A stretch of 64,000 nt of DNA, taken from Prorocentrum cordatum. Taxonomy: Eukaryota; Sar; Dinophyceae; Prorocentrales; Prorocentraceae. The position numbers and the translations under genes are program-made. The stretch spans positions 925,176 to 989,175 of the forward strand of contig CAUYUJ010004780.1 of NCBI GenBank assembly GCA_963575745.1. The letters run 5' to 3'. Of this stretch, positions 20,806 through 32,149 are shown in pieces. The stretch's first letter is position 1, and each line of letters opens with the position of its first letter. The notes beneath the pieces are model-generated. The model worked only from the letters and a program-made list of their open reading frames with translations. It had not been told where the DNA came from and ran no database searches.

Positions 20806-22229
20806 TCATGGACATGCCCAGCCAATTCTCGAATGGTCTCGAGTCAGACCGCCGCCCGCGGGAGTCAGAGATGCGACGTCGAAGCTGGGGAGATGATGCC
20901 AACTAGCTGATGCAGAGCTTCGACCAGTAATTGACGTGCTAGAACCGGAGGCCTCTCGATTCGCATAGTGTCGGCTGCCAGACTTACCGCGGCCGCGTCC
21001 CCATGGTGGCTTCCGTGGAGTTGCTGGTTGCTGTTGCTGGCCCCATCGTGGGGCGCTGATCGCTGCGATGCCATTTGCTGCCGCTAATGTTGCAGCCGTT
21101 CGGAGCGCCGCCTTGATTGCCGCGGCCACCGTAGCTGGGAACAAACTTCTTGCCTTTGCGCTTTCCTTTGCCACGGCCCTTGCCCTTGCTGCTGCGTCTG
21201 CGGCCTTTGCCGCCGCCGTCGCCTTTTTCCGCGGCTTCTGTCCTTGTGGCCGCCGTCGTAGGTCGCGTAGTCCTCGACGGTGAGTTCCTCGATGCGTTCG
21301 CCATCCTGATCATGTTGGAAACAAATGACATCATCAACCATGTAGTGCCATTCGCCGTTCAGGGTGGCACTCGAACCTTCATCATATGCCCGGCCTATTC
21401 GTACTTGGTCACGTCGTAAGCCTCGTACCATGCCTTCTGATACTCGCTGAGGTAGTGCTCGTTGCCGTCCTGGTCGGTGCTGCGACGGATCTTGCTTTCC
21501 CATTTCCATGAACAGTCCGCGAATGACCTAATATTGCGACAAGCGGCCACCGACATGGAGCTTGTCATCGAGTATCTTTTTCTCACTGACATCGCAGTTC
21601 TTGAACCGAAAATGTACCTTACCAACCATGTTCATCTGGATACAGCCTTTTGCACAGGCGTCTTCGTGCGCCATCTCGTACTGTGCAATCCATGTCGTGA
21701 AGTGGCTGCTGCCGCGGCGGCAGTCGAAGTATACGCCCAACACAATGCCCACACAATCGTGCAACTCGTACACTGGCTTCAGCTTGTTCAGGAACTGCCT
21801 AACGCCACTGTGCTTATGAGCTGTGCCCGTGTCCGCTGGGCCAGCTAGAAACGCAATCGCCTGGTCGCCGCGGTCTGTGACCCCATTCCTTGTGATGTTG
21901 TAACTCATGGCTTGCGTGAAAGGTGGGGACTTCAATCTGTTCACGATGAGGGGCCCGATGCGTTCTTCGCGATCCTCGACTGTGACTCTACACCAACGAC
22001 TCAACGTTTGCATGTACCTCCGAAACGTGTAGCCTCGTATGTTGGGTTTGAACCCGGTGGTACATAGGTTGAAACCGACTTTCCCATATTCATCGGATTT
22101 GCCAGCCATCTTGAAGGTGTCGTCGTCTATGAACTGGCAGAAACATTCAGAATGCCCAAGACAAGTCTTGTTGATGGTGTGACACGCGGGGAATAGCACT
22201 CGTTCTTGAGGGTGCCGTGCTCGGCGCAA
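20806..22229 (-). pseudogene. Copia gag-like protein
   Basis: Frame 21528-22229 (233 codons) is the best preserved part: FKPNIRGYTFRRYMQTLSRW, EERIGPLIVNRLKSPPFTQA, FLNKLKPVYELHDCVG. This resembles capsid regions with an xRxxxLxRW helix. After a frameshift, 21084-21509 carries HYLSEYQKAWYEAYDVTKYE-like sequence (overlapping frames) and EELTVEDYATYDGG. A basic Gly-rich tail (KGKGRGKGKRKGKKF) near 21150-21200 suits RNA binding. The start at 22229 is only the first available codon. 22230-22439 may hold more gag or leader. Confidence 0.5.
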
Positions 22230-22439
22230 TGGTCGTATTGCGGCTTGTACCCGTGACCGTAGAAACTCGCGGGGTCGCCGAAGGCGTAGGTAACGCCGTC
22301 AATGAGAACACCGTATATCAGCGCGATGTACGTCGTCTTGACGAAGAGCTGGGGCGCCTGGCGGCGCCGATCGCTGTCGCGTCGGGTGCGCGCGGAAGAC
22401 CGGGCGAGGCGTGAAGCTGAGCGAAGCTAGTTCCGTGAC

Positions 22440-22549
22440 CAGTTAGCTTCTAATGCTTTTCTGATGGCTTGAACTCCAGTGTCGCCGAGCCTCTCACTCC
22501 CCAACTCTCTTCTGCTACGTATCTATTAGAAGGCCTAACCTCCTTACTG
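22440..22549 (-). repeat. 5' LTR of the Copia-type element
   Basis: See the 3' LTR at 13982-14122; the landmarks GTTAGCTTCTAA, GGCTTGA, CGAGCCTCTCAC and CTCCTTACT are in the same order. The right edge is set where similarity stops, at CCTTACTGG. Confidence 0.55.
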
Positions 22550-22899
22550 GATGGGGGGAAAGAAAATCGGCAAGGAGGGAGGTGAGGGAGGGAGGGGAGG
22601 AGGGAGGCCAGGGAAGAGTAAATGTCGAGTGCGCGCAGGAGAAGATGAGGAGGAGGGAGGAAGCGGAGGAGGAATGGAGAAATGGAGGCGCGGGGCGGCT
22701 CGGAGTGGGAGCGCGTGCCGTGGGCCCTGTGCCCGACTGCGCTGGCCTGATGACCGCGGCCAAGCGGCCAAGCGAGAGTCAAAAGGCCGAGATGGTTCCG
22801 AAGAGGCTCGCGGCAGACTCAGGCCGCCCAACTTCGAGGCCCTGCGTCCCTCCAGCTCCAACGAGCGCCAAAAGGTAGGATCGTAAAGCTCCTTGAATT

Positions 22900-23041
22900 G
22901 CCCAGGGGGAGGAGGAGGAGGAGGAGGAGGAGGAGGAGGAGGAGGAGGAGGAGGAGGAGGAGGAGGAGGAGGAGGAGGAGGAGGAGGAGGAGGAGGAGGG
23001 AGGAGGAGGAGGAGGAGGAGGAGGAGGAGGAGGAGGAGGAC
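22900..23041. repeat. GGA microsatellite, about 46 triplets
   Basis: Almost uninterrupted GGA/GAG triplets on the plus strand. Frames give poly-Gly, poly-Arg or poly-Glu. 22550-22899 is purine-rich with no gene. Confidence 0.98.
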
Positions 23042-23339
23042 GGCCCTGGGACCCCAGCGCTGGTCCTCGGATCATCACTCGAGCCCCAGCGGCCGCCCGG
23101 AGCGATCCAAGCATCGCTGGAACGCCCTTGGCGAGGCGCGGCGACTGGGAACCGCCCTGGCCCTTGGAAGCATCCGAGCGCATCGGGATACCTGCGTGCG
23201 CCGCTTAAAGCGCCCTGGAGAGCTACCCTGCGCCTCAGAGTTCCCTCTGGCCGCGCGGGTCCATTTGCGGGATCCTGGCCAGCAGCGCCCCGAGCGCCTC
23301 GACGGGCGGGTGGCGCCCGTGGGCTCCCCCCCGCCCCAT

Positions 23340-23760
23340 GGGCCGCCCGCCGTCGTCGCCGGCGTCGTCGCCACCCTCGTCCTCGCCCTCGTCCTCGCCG
23401 TCCTCGTCCTCCTCTTCCTCGTCGTCGTCGTCGTCGTCCTCCTCCTACTCCTCCTCGTCGTCGTTCTCGTCACCATCACCCTCGTGCTCTCACCCTTCTC
23501 CTCATCATCGTTCCTCATCTTTTTCCATCCCTTCCCTGTCCCCCCCCATCCCTCATCATCCCTCCTCTCGTCCTCCAACCCTTCCCATCCTTCCTCCTCC
23601 TCCTCCTCCTCCTCCTCCTTCATCCAACCTCCCTCCTCCCTCCTCCCTCCGGTCTCCTCTCCCTCCCCTCCCTCCTTCCACATTTTGGTTGCCCGCGCAG
23701 AGGTCAGACGACAGCGAGAAGGCCGACGACGACGACGACGACGACGACGACGGCAGGTGC
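23340..23760. repeat. TCG/TCC polypyrimidine tract with a GAC run
   Basis: A long pyrimidine-rich stretch (TCG, TCC, CCT triplets and poly-C) to about 23690, followed by a GAC repeat at 23727-23752. 23760-24190 is GC-rich single-copy sequence with no recognisable domain. Confidence 0.9.
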
Positions 23761-24189
23761 GGCGGCAGAGGTAGGCGAAGGCGCGACAACGAGGACAACG
23801 AGGACGAGTGCGACGCGATGAGGGCGACGAAGATGAGAACGAGAAGGGGAGGGGGAGGATGAAGAGAACCCGTTGTGGTGCCGTGGCCTCCCGCGCCTCT
23901 TTGTGCACCGCCCCGACGCTGTAGCAGGGGCCCTCGTGCACGTGGCCCGCCTTCTGGCAGTGGGCCCCGAACCGCTGCGCCACGGACTCCAGGGCCTGCC
24001 GAGCGCGCGATGGGCAACGCCAACGGCGAACAATGAACAGGACAGGGCCGGGCAAGCAAAAGGCCCTCCGATGAGGCCTCCCGCCCCTCAGAGGGCGCGG
24101 GGGGCGCTCGCGGTTTTCCTCCGAGAGGCTGGCCCCTTCTAAGTGGGCCTCCGCCCTCCTGGAGGGCCGTCCCCCGCCAGCCCACCCAC

Positions 24190-24950
24190 CTCTTGCGAAC
24201 TGCCGACAACGGCGAGGCTGATGCGCTACTGCTGCTGCTGCTGCTGCTGCTGAATGATGACGATTATGGTGGTGGTGGTGATGATGATGGTGCTGATTAC
24301 GATTGTGACAAGGCTGATGCCGATGCTGATAAAGACGAGTATCACCGCAACCATCACCATCACCATCACCAATCACTATCACCATCACCATCACCATCAC
24401 CATTACCAACACCACCATCATCTCCATCACCATCACCATGGCCACCACCATCATTATCACCACCATCATCATCGTCGTCATCATCATCACCACCATCACA
24501 TCAACATCATCAACACCATCATCCTCATCCTCATTCTCCTCCTCATCCTCATCATCACCACTATTATCATCATCGTCATCATCATCATCAGCATCAACAT
24601 CAGCACCACCACCATCATCATCACCATCATCATCAACACTATCAGCATCATCAACATATTCATCAACATTATCATCAATATCATAAGCCCTAACATCATC
24701 TCCACCATCATCATGATCACCATCACCACAAACATCATCATCATCATCATCATCCTCAGCATCGCCATCACCATCGTCATCACCATCGCCATTGTCACCA
24801 TCGACATCGTCATCATCATCATCACCACTACCACCATCATTACCGCCATCATCACAATGACCATGACAGACACCATCACGAACATCAACATCATAACCAC
24901 CATCGCCAACACCAACATACACATCAACAGTGACATGGACATCGACATCA
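24190..24950. repeat. CTG then CAT/CAC/ATC trinucleotide microsatellite field
   Basis: A CTG run at about 24228-24252 is followed by about 700 bp of CAT, CAC and ATC triplets. Every frame is open and gives His, Ile, Ser or Met/Val runs, so no protein is called. 24951-25329 contains no recognised gene. Confidence 0.95.
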
Positions 24951-25332
24951 ACAACGTTTTCACGGCGACAACCAACTTCAGGGGACGCCTTTCGGCGGAT
25001 GTGGTGGTGGGACCACCCTCTTGCAAACCAGCCCAAGCCTCGGGGCGGCTCTGGTCGAGACGTCTGAGGGGCGAAACCCGATTCAGTCTTGGACGACGAA
25101 TTGTGCCGCATTTAACGTACACATGACGTATAACCCTTGCGTGCCCGACGGCTGAAAGGAGGGGGATGCGGGGAGGAGGGGGGGGAGGGGGAGGAACGCG
25201 CGTAACCTGAGGCCTTTCGTGGTGACCTGAACACTAGATGCGCATGGCAGCGAGTGCAGCGGCTCGGATTTCGTAGTGGTATGGCGGCGTCGGGGGCCGG
25301 CGACGCAGTGAGAGGTCAGCTTTCAGTTTGTG

Positions 25333-26250
25333 CTAGGTGTGAAAGCTGAAGACAGTACTGTGGTGGCATCGCTGGCGGGGATACTCTGTCTCCAAGTCGG
25401 GCTCAGCTCCAAGACCCAGACGAGTGAGGGGCGAGAGGGGGAGAAACCCGCGAGGAAGAGCGAGGAGGTGCAGAAGTCGAGGACACACGAGGTAGTGGGG
25501 GAAGTCATCTGGGTCGGAGCAGCCGAGGAGACAGGAACACGCAGGAGCACTGGGAAAACGGGCAGAGGTCGTCCAGGCCCCCGCCAGGGTCTTCAGGTGG
25601 GCCCAAGCCCAAGACGGATGGGGTGCGGCAGAGGACAGCGCGGAGGGCCTCCCAGCGCTTTTGCAGCTCGGGGGGTGCTGGGAGGTCACCCCTCGGGAAC
25701 CAGACGGAGAGACGCCGACGGAGCAGGGAGGGGAGGGCATCGGGGGAAAGAGACGAGGAGAGGAGACGGGAAAAAGGATGCGCTGAGGGCGTGGGCGGCG
25801 GGCGTCCTGCGTCGCCGCCGAGATCTCGGCGTCGGCTGCCGACGTTGCAGCACGCCAGGCCAGAGCATCCACGCTCGGTGGTGGGGCCGTCGCCGAAATT
25901 GACTTCTCTATGACTTCGGCTATTGAAGACGAGCGAATCCAGCACTGTGGTGAGAAACGCCTATTCGCTAGAGCACTGAGAGTGCCGTACATCTGTCCAT
26001 GCGCACGAAGGGTCTCCAGAGGGCCCGCCCAGCCCCGAAGCCCATCGCGGGGAAGAGTGAGCGAGGCCGTTCGCCGCGCCGACGCGGCAGCGAGCACGCG
26101 GGCGGATCGTGGGAATGCAGATGGGAGCCAGGAGCCAATGCTTAGGAGCTCGCTGAGGCCGAAGGACTTGGGGGGGGCGGAGGAGACGGTGGAGGACGTG
26201 ACGCTCAGACTGGAGGAGGGACGGGGGGAGAGGGAAGAGATGGCAGACAT
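25333..26250 (-). pseudogene. LINE-A ORF2 C-terminal domain with CCHC-like motif
   Basis: The minus frame ends with CSCLLGCSDPDDFPHYLVCP. Its Cys-x3-Cys-x7-His-x3-Cys spacing is the zinc-knuckle-like motif near the C-terminus of many LINE ORF2 proteins. The upstream part overlaps the RT thumb in another frame and is probably a shadow there. The helix-rich tail LLHLLALPRGFLPLSPLTRL follows. The frame's stop at 25333 is taken as the end of the coding region. Confidence 0.55.
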
Positions 26251-27772
26251 AACTAAGGACAGGGGGGATGCAGAAATTATAGAGCCTGCAGCTGGCTTCC
26301 GCTGGGGAGCGGGAGAGAGCTGTCTCGATGGTGCGGGCGCGCCATTTCTGAGAGGGGGCGGCCCACTGTTGTTCTAAGGACGCGCCAGGGCCAAATTCAA
26401 TGCCGAGGAAGGTTGTGTGTCCGCGCGCGTGGAATTCTGACCATTGAGGGGCGAGCTCTGCAATCGTTCTCTGGAATTTCGTCTCCGCGGCCGGCGTGCA
26501 GGGCTCCGCCGGGGGGGCGACGCGGCACTTCTCGGGCTGAAGGGGCAGGTTCGCAAGAGTGCGGGCGGCGTCGAAGGGGGGGGCGAGAGCGGGGGGGAGC
26601 AAAATCGAAGGAAGGGCGAGTCCCACATCGTCCGCCGTAGCTCCACATTCAGGATGGAGCCCTGGGCGCAAACTGACAGGGCGAGGGCGCATGTCGCGAG
26701 CTGTCGGGCAGGTTATTTGGGCCTCTAAGTGGCGTAAGAAGGGGTCCATGCACAGACCCCAGATGGTGCCTGAGAGGGGGCGTCCTTGGGCGACCCCTGA
26801 GGAGACCGCGAAGAGCGGGGGCCTGGCGGAGCCGCATCGGGCGTGGGCGAGAGCCCCAGAGAAAGAGCAGAAATCACATTCAGAAAACCCGTCGGGATGC
26901 GATGTCGCTCAAGCACCGTGGAGAAACGCCTTGGAGAGGGGGGGGGAAGCAGCTCGGAGGTCGAAGGGGGCGAAGGCAGGAAAGAGGTCAGGGTGGTGCT
27001 TCGCGGCTCGAGCGATCGCATCCTGGCGGACAATGTGGCCAAGGAAATTGCGGCCACGAATGAAGCCTTGCTGCGCAGGGTGCGCGCGGAGGGCAGTCAG
27101 GTGACCAAGCTGGATGTTTGTCGCCGACGCCACGGCCTTCGCATCGGCGTTCTTCAGGCTCAGCGGGCGGAGGCGGCCAGGCGCCCTGACCACGTCGAAG
27201 GAGTCAGTCGCCTCCGAGCCCTTGGGAATGAAGGCCATGTCCGCGTAGTTGAAGCCCAGGGGAGCGCCTCCACCCTCGAAGAGGCGCAGCATCAGGGAGT
27301 GGAGGACGTCAGAGAGCCGCTCGTCCGCCATCCAGGCTTCGGCCATCAGACGGTCAGGGCCAGGCGCAGACGGCCTCGCACGCCGAAGGGCAGCACGGAG
27401 AGCGTCGACAGAGGGTACGTGCAGCGAGGGCGCCTCGAAGGAGGGGAGGTGCATGTCCATGTAGCGGTCGATCGCGTCCATGTCCACGGGCTGATCCGTG
27501 AAGTGGGGCTTCCAGTATGAGCGCAGGGCGTCGAACACGCAGACTGGGTCCCGCTCGATGGGCGCGCTGTGGCCGTTGATCTCCATGCGGGCTCCAGCGA
27601 GGACCAGGCGTCGACGAAAGGGCGCCCAGAGCATGGCCCTACGCTGCGCAGCCCGCGGCGCGCTGGCGCTCATGCCAGGCCGCGTGCAGCCAGCGGCAAT
27701 CCCTCTCGAAGTCCTCAGGGGCGATGAGGGAGACCACTTAAGCAGGGCTGATCGACAGGTGCTTCTCGCCAA
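25961..27772 (-). pseudogene. LINE-A reverse transcriptase
   Basis: Frame 26909-27772 has the finger motifs: SAPGPDRLMAEAW, RLRPLSLKNADAKAVAS, QQGFIRGRNFLGHIVRQD and the palm start FAPFDLRAASPPLS. After frameshifts, frame 25961-26749 (extended upstream to about 26820 without an ATG) has SSGVAQGRPLSGT, DPFLRHLEAQI, the catalytic ATADDVGLAL, the thumb LQPEKCRVAPP and the tail LYNFCIPPVLSYVCHLF. Both catalytic Asp of ADD are present. At least two frameshifts lie between 26925 and 26800. Confidence 0.75.
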
Positions 27773-27864
27773 GCGCCGTCGATCGCATCAGGCGGCGCGC
27801 GATGTGCGCATCTTGACGCCAGACAACTCGTGCAATGGCACGCATGGAGAGCCGTCTGCCGTCC

Positions 27865-29070
27865 TCAGCATCCTCGCTGTAGTCGCCGATCGGGAAGGCC
27901 TGGGTCTCGTTCCTGGCCAGGCGCGCCGCCTCGGTCATGATCCCCGTGACAGGGGCCCAGCGGGGGGCCACCTCCAAGGAGTCCAGGTCGGCAACGTCCA
28001 GTAGGGACTTCGCGTGCTTCACGTGTCGGGGGGAGCTGAAGATGTTTGGCGGGGTAGACTGCTCGGTGAGGCTCGGATGGCGAACGAGCCCAGACCTTCA
28101 GCTGGATGATGGCGTGGTCACTGAGGCCCCAGTCCGCCAGCGTCGCGGCCTCCTGCCAAACCTCGAACGAGATCGCCGTGCTCAGACTGGAATGCGACTT
28201 CAGGGATACGAAGGCGCGATCAATGACGGGGCAGGTCTGGTACTGCATGGAGAAGTGCGCGGGCAGCTCGCATGTGACTTCAGCAAGCGCTTGCTGAAAG
28301 AGCGCTCTCCAGAAGCCTTGCCCCTGGTTGCCGCGGTGCCAGACGGAGCGGCTGTTGCCCGCCCGTCGAGCACGACTCCACCCCGAGTCCGAAGAGGATG
28401 AAGAGGAAGAACGGACACAGCTACCATGCCGCATAGGGGCACTTGGAGTCAAAGTGGCGGTCTCGCGGTTGATGGTCCTGCGGTCGGCGACGGAGGGCCT
28501 CTCCAGGGACAGCGGCTCCAGGTCAGCGATGTTGAAGCCGCCGATGGCAATGGGGATGCGGTGGCGTTCGTCATCTTGCGCCCAGCGGGCCCCGTCCAGT
28601 CAGCTGCGCTTGATGGAGCCGAAAGAGGACTGCGGGACGTCGTGGTTGTGGATATTGAGGATGCGGATGTGCTCGTTGGTGTGCGCGTTGGAGAGGGTGA
28701 GCTCAGCAACCCGACCAGGCGCCAGCGTCTTCATCTTGGTCAAGGGGAGCAGGCACTGGTCTACGGAGCGCAGCTCAGCCTCGGAGAACCTCGGAGCCAG
28801 GAAGGCCAGGCCGCCCGTGCCAGGGTTCGCGACCGCAGAGAAGAAGGTGCGATAGTGGTACGGCAGCTGGTCGATCAGGGTCCTGAGCTTAATCTCCGAG
28901 CCGTGAGTTTCCTGGACGACGATGAGATTGCGGAGCTTCATCAGCTGGGCAAGGCGGGCCAGCTTGGCCTTGCGCTTGTGAGCGCGATGGCATAGGAGGC
29001 CGTTGGCGTTCCATGAAGCCATGCAGAGCTCCCTGCTGGCGAGCGAGTCAGTGCCTCGGGCGGGGGCAAG
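27865..29070 (-). pseudogene. LINE-A AP-type endonuclease
   Basis: The N-terminal half lies in frame 28600-30639: LCMASWNANGLLC, NLIVVQETHG, TGGLAFLAPRFSEAE and a stop at 28600. The rest continues mainly in frame 27865-28452: CPVIDRAFVSL and WGLSDHAIIQLKV (IDR and SDH motifs). Between them, near 28535, the GDFN motif reads AIGGFNI, so the catalytic Asp is Gly. One stop and one or more frameshifts are present. The substrate would have been chromosomal target DNA. Confidence 0.7.
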
Positions 29071-29092
29071 CACCCAAGTCAGCAAGCGAGGG

Positions 29093-30511
29093 CTAGGAGC
29101 AAGACCAGCTGGACGTGTCCACCTCGGCGGCAGCAGCTGTGGCCTGGTTGAAATGCTCGACAATGGTGCGACGGTCGCGGTCGGTGATGAATTGTGAGGA
29201 GCCAGGATGCCAATAGATCTTGGACGACTCGTGGAAGCCCTGAGGGACGACCTCAATGATCGGCACGGCGTTGGCGCTGATGATGCCCTTGGGCCTGATA
29301 GCAGTCCAGTCCACCGGCTTATCGGCGGGGTGGCTGCAGTCCTGGATGAGGATGTTGAGGAGGCGCTTAGTGTGCATCTCGCGGCGGATCTGACGCGGGG
29401 CTTTGTCAGCGCCCACGTGGAGGGTGGCGCGCCGACCACCAGGGGTCTCCACAGTGAAGGTGCGCCATCCCCCACCAGGAAGCCGCAAGGCACGGGCCAG
29501 AGCCATGGCGCGAGGGGCACCAGCGCCCCTGTCGCCCTTGACGTGGACGAAGAAGCGCTTGGCAGGGACAGCACCACCAACCACTTCGATGAACTCCGAG
29601 CGGACCTTCGCGGCGACGATCCAGTCCTCGAGAGCAGCTCGGACAGCGGGGCCCGAGGCCATGCTCTGACAGTTGGCGGTGAAGAGGAGCGGGTCTGCCT
29701 CTCGGTCGCACTCGGCAAGCTTGGCGAGGTCGGCGGCGCCAAGCTGGCGCTCGGCGAGGGCGAGGCTCGAGCGGATCTCGTTGACCTGCCTCCGAAGCCT
29801 GGCATTGTCGCGCTCCATCTCCTGCTGTCGACGCTTGATCTGGTGGGCGTCGTTCGACTGCGCAGCCAGGCTCTTAGTGATCGGGTCGATGAAGTGGGCC
29901 ATCTCCTGCACGAGGGTCTTTTGGGTGGCAGCCGTTGAGGACTTGCAGAGCTTGTCCATGTTGGTGACTGTGGAGTCCATGCGTTGCTGACCGAGGCGAA
30001 GAAGGTGTTGTTGGAAGTCGCTCCCCGCGAACTCAGCGCCCAGGCCGTCGGCGGGCAGGGCCAGGCCGTCGCTCGCGGTGGCGGAGGCGGCAGCAAGCCC
30101 GCCAGGAGTGGCGGTGCCACCGACGGGAGTGCCCGCTGCTCCAGCGGCACTGGCCTGGCTGGCGAAGGTGGGCATGGCTTCCACAGCGGCGACGTCTTGG
30201 ATAGTGAGGGGGGGCTGACCCGAAGCGGCCCATGGATCGCGAACTTGAAGGGCATCAGGTTGGGCGCCAGAGTCCAGCTGGGCGGCCCGCTGCGGGGGCG
30301 TTGCCAGGGCGCCTGCGTCGCGTCTGGGACGTTCACGGCGATGCTCTCGGGGGGGCTCTTCGCGTGGAGGTCCTCAGGGGCAACGTCCGCTCCTCCGCTG
30401 GTGCCAGCCCGACGCACTCGGCGGCGGGATGTTCGTTCTCCTCCACTGCGGCATTTTGAATCACGTCTGCCAGGGCCGCAATCGCCAGAGCCAGAATCGT
30501 CAGTGTCCATG
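29093..30511 (-). pseudogene. LINE-A ORF1 protein
   Basis: The likely start is the ATG at 30509-30511 (MDTDDSGSGDCG). The N-terminal third stays in frame 28600-30639. A frameshift near 30190 moves the rest to frame 29093-30184. It has a coiled coil around MAHFIDPITKSLAAQSNDAH and RRQQEMERDNARLRRQVNEI. A C-terminal nucleic-acid-binding segment has RRATLHVGADKAPRQIRREM and ends at SSWSCS. ORF1 overlaps the start of the endonuclease frame, a common ORF1-ORF2 arrangement. One frameshift makes it defective, otherwise it is well kept. Confidence 0.65.
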
Positions 30512-30709
30512 CGAGAGAAGGAAACAGTCGTGGCGGAGCGCGGGAAGGAGAGCTGATATGGATGCGGACCGGCGCTCCGAAAACTGGTGAATATGGATGC
30601 TCCAGGCAGGAGCTCAAGGACTGGGGGTCTGTCCAGCACTTGTGTCGTTGGCCGCGCTGACAGAACCCCCGAGAAGCTGACCTGTCCAGCTGACTCGACA
30701 TATGGATTA

Positions 30710-30746
30710 CTTGAGCCAGAATGGCTTGAGCCAAAATGGCCACGGA
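30710..30746 (-). other. Two tandem DinoSL relics at the 5' end of LINE-A
   Basis: On the minus strand a 22-base sequence (30746-30725) matches the dinoflagellate spliced leader at 21 of 22 positions, with G for A at position 6. It is followed with no gap by CCATTCTGGCTCAAG (30724-30710), the last 15 leader bases with one change. In known recycled cDNAs the older leader loses its first seven bases because its internal AG serves as the new splice acceptor. This junction is exactly that. At least two rounds of trans-splicing and reverse transcription are implied. Confidence 0.9.
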
Positions 30747-31250
30747 GGAGGAGGGGGGGGAGGGGGAGGAGGAGGAGGGGGAGGAGGAGGAGGAGAAGGA
30801 AGAGGAGGAGGAGGAGCAGGAGGATTACATTGAGAATGAGACGCTCGTGGGAGGAAGGGGAAGGGGGAGGAGGGGTGATATTCGAATCGAACCCGTGTAG
30901 GCTGCTAGTCGCTGCAGACTACCCAGCGGGGTGAATGAGGGCAAGGGGGTGTAGCGAGGGGTGGGCGGGGAGGGGGCGGGGCATGGCATTCTGGGGGGGT
31001 GGGGGGGGGGCGAGAAGTGGATGGGCTGTGATGGGGGGGGGGGGGGGGGGGGGGGCAGGAGGGAAGGAGGTAAGCAGATGAAGAGGGGAGCACAAAGGGA
31101 TAAATGAGGATGAGGATGAGGATGTGGATGAGAATGATGATGATGATGGTGGTGGTGGTGATGATGATGACGATGGTGATGATGAGATGATGATGATGAG
31201 GAAGAGGAAGAGGAGGAGGAGGAGGAGGAGGAGAAGGAGCCCACGCCTCA
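30741..31250. repeat. GGA, poly-G and GAT/GAG microsatellite field
   Basis: GGA triplets run to about 30830, a 23-G run sits at 31033-31055, and GAT/GAG triplets fill about 31105-31235. The GGA tract abuts the outer end of the LINE-A spliced-leader relic. Confidence 0.95.
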
Positions 31251-31279
31251 AGGAGAGTCCCCATCCCAGCCGCACCGCT

Positions 31280-32149
31280 CTAAGCAGCACGAGGCGCGCC
31301 GCCCGCTGCCCGCGCGGGGCCTGTCCTCAGGTCCTCCGCCGTGGAGACGAGCTGGTCGCCGAAGTCGTCGTGGTGGAAGCTGGCGACGTCGGGCGACGAG
31401 CCAGCGACGGCAGCGCCGTCAGGAAGAAGAGGCCCAGCATCAGGAACAGGACCAGCAAGAAGGACGACACCGTCGCCGTCCGCAGGGAGAACACCTCCAG
31501 CATTTGCAAGACCAGCAGGAAGAAGTGTGTGGTCAGCCATCGCACTGCGAACATGATCAGGGACGGCAACACGTTGATCTGAATCGTCTAGCCCAAGAAC
31601 GCCTTCACCGCTTGGCATATCACCAGAACTGGCACCAACTGTTGAACCGCCGCCAGCCATCATTGGGATGCCGCTATTGCCAAGGCCGTCGGTCGGCACA
31701 TCTTCAGTAGCTGAAGCTCGCGCCGCAGGGGGAGTCAGAACCAGGGCAGAAAGCTCCGCATGTTGGTCATCAGGATCTTCTGGGTCCTCTGGTGAGGCAG
31801 CAAATACCACAACCTCGGACTGGGCCGCAGCGAAGTCGTTGCCTTCATCTTCTTCCGCTTCCAAGACAAGAGCCAATACATCCTCACCGTCCTCGATGAA
31901 TATCGAAGTGCCATTGTTAGCTGAAGTCGCAGCAGCAGGTGGCGAGAAAGAAGCGGCAGCCACAGCATCGGGAGGTACATCATCACCATGAACTGGACTG
32001 CCAGAGGATTGGGCATCCGCAGCGACAGCATCATCAGCTTGAACGTGACCAGGGAGAGTCTCCGCAGGTTGCGGTGATGCTCCCGTAAGGTTAGCCTGCC
32101 AGGAACCGCGGTTGGTGAACCCATTAACACGCGGTCGAGAAGCGCCCAA
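31280..32149 (-). CDS. Hypothetical open frame, Ala/Asp-rich
   Basis: 289-codon minus frame with no recognised domain, rich in Ala, Gly, Asp and Ser. It overlaps the end of the 31735-32736 frame. In another minus frame, 31327-31572 and upstream, the sequence is strongly hydrophobic: PSLIMFAVRWLTTHFFLLVL, then SSFLLVLFLMLGLFFLTALP. That looks like two or three membrane helices ending in a Ser/Thr tail, with one TAG near 31592. Which frame is ancestral is undecided. Confidence 0.3.
   Translation of the reverse strand: MGASRPRVNGFTNRGSWQANLTGASPQPAETLPGHVQADDAVAADAQSSGSPVHGDDVPPDAVAAASFSPPAAATSANNGTSIFIEDGEDVLALVLEAEEDEGNDFAAAQSEVVVFAASPEDPEDPDDQHAELSALVLTPPAARASATEDVPTDGLGNSGIPMMAGGGSTVGASSGDMPSGEGVLGLDDSDQRVAVPDHVRSAMADHTLLPAGLANAGGVLPADGDGVVLLAGPVPDAGPLLPDGAAVAGSSPDVASFHHDDFGDQLVSTAEDLRTGPARAAGGAPRAA

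Larger units (their letters stand above)
13982..22549 (-). mobile_element. Copia-type LTR retrotransposon, degenerate
   Basis: Two related ~110-140 bp sequences flank about 8.3 kb. On the minus strand the internal part runs gag-like, basic/glycine-rich region, Cys-rich segment, integrase, Ser/Pro-rich linker, RT, RNase H. Integrase before RT is the Copia (Ty1) order, as opposed to Gypsy. Frames break repeatedly and the LTRs have diverged, so it is an old inactive copy. Primer-binding and polypurine sites could not be assigned. TSDs were not resolved. Confidence 0.7.
25330..30746 (-). mobile_element. LINE-A: non-LTR retrotransposon with tandem spliced-leader relics at its 5' end
   Basis: Minus-strand order is two DinoSL relics (30746-30710), ~200 bp leader, ORF1 (30511-29093), endonuclease (about 29070-28090), RT (27772-25960), and C-terminal Cys/His motif (about 25400). 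Total length is about 5.4 kb. Multiple frameshifts and a replaced catalytic endonuclease residue show it is dead. The leader relics show that this copy, or an ancestor, was made from trans-spliced mRNA. Confidence 0.85.

Noticed and set aside
24193-25126. His-, Ile- and Met-rich proteins
   Set aside because: CAT/CAC/ATC microsatellite read in different frames.
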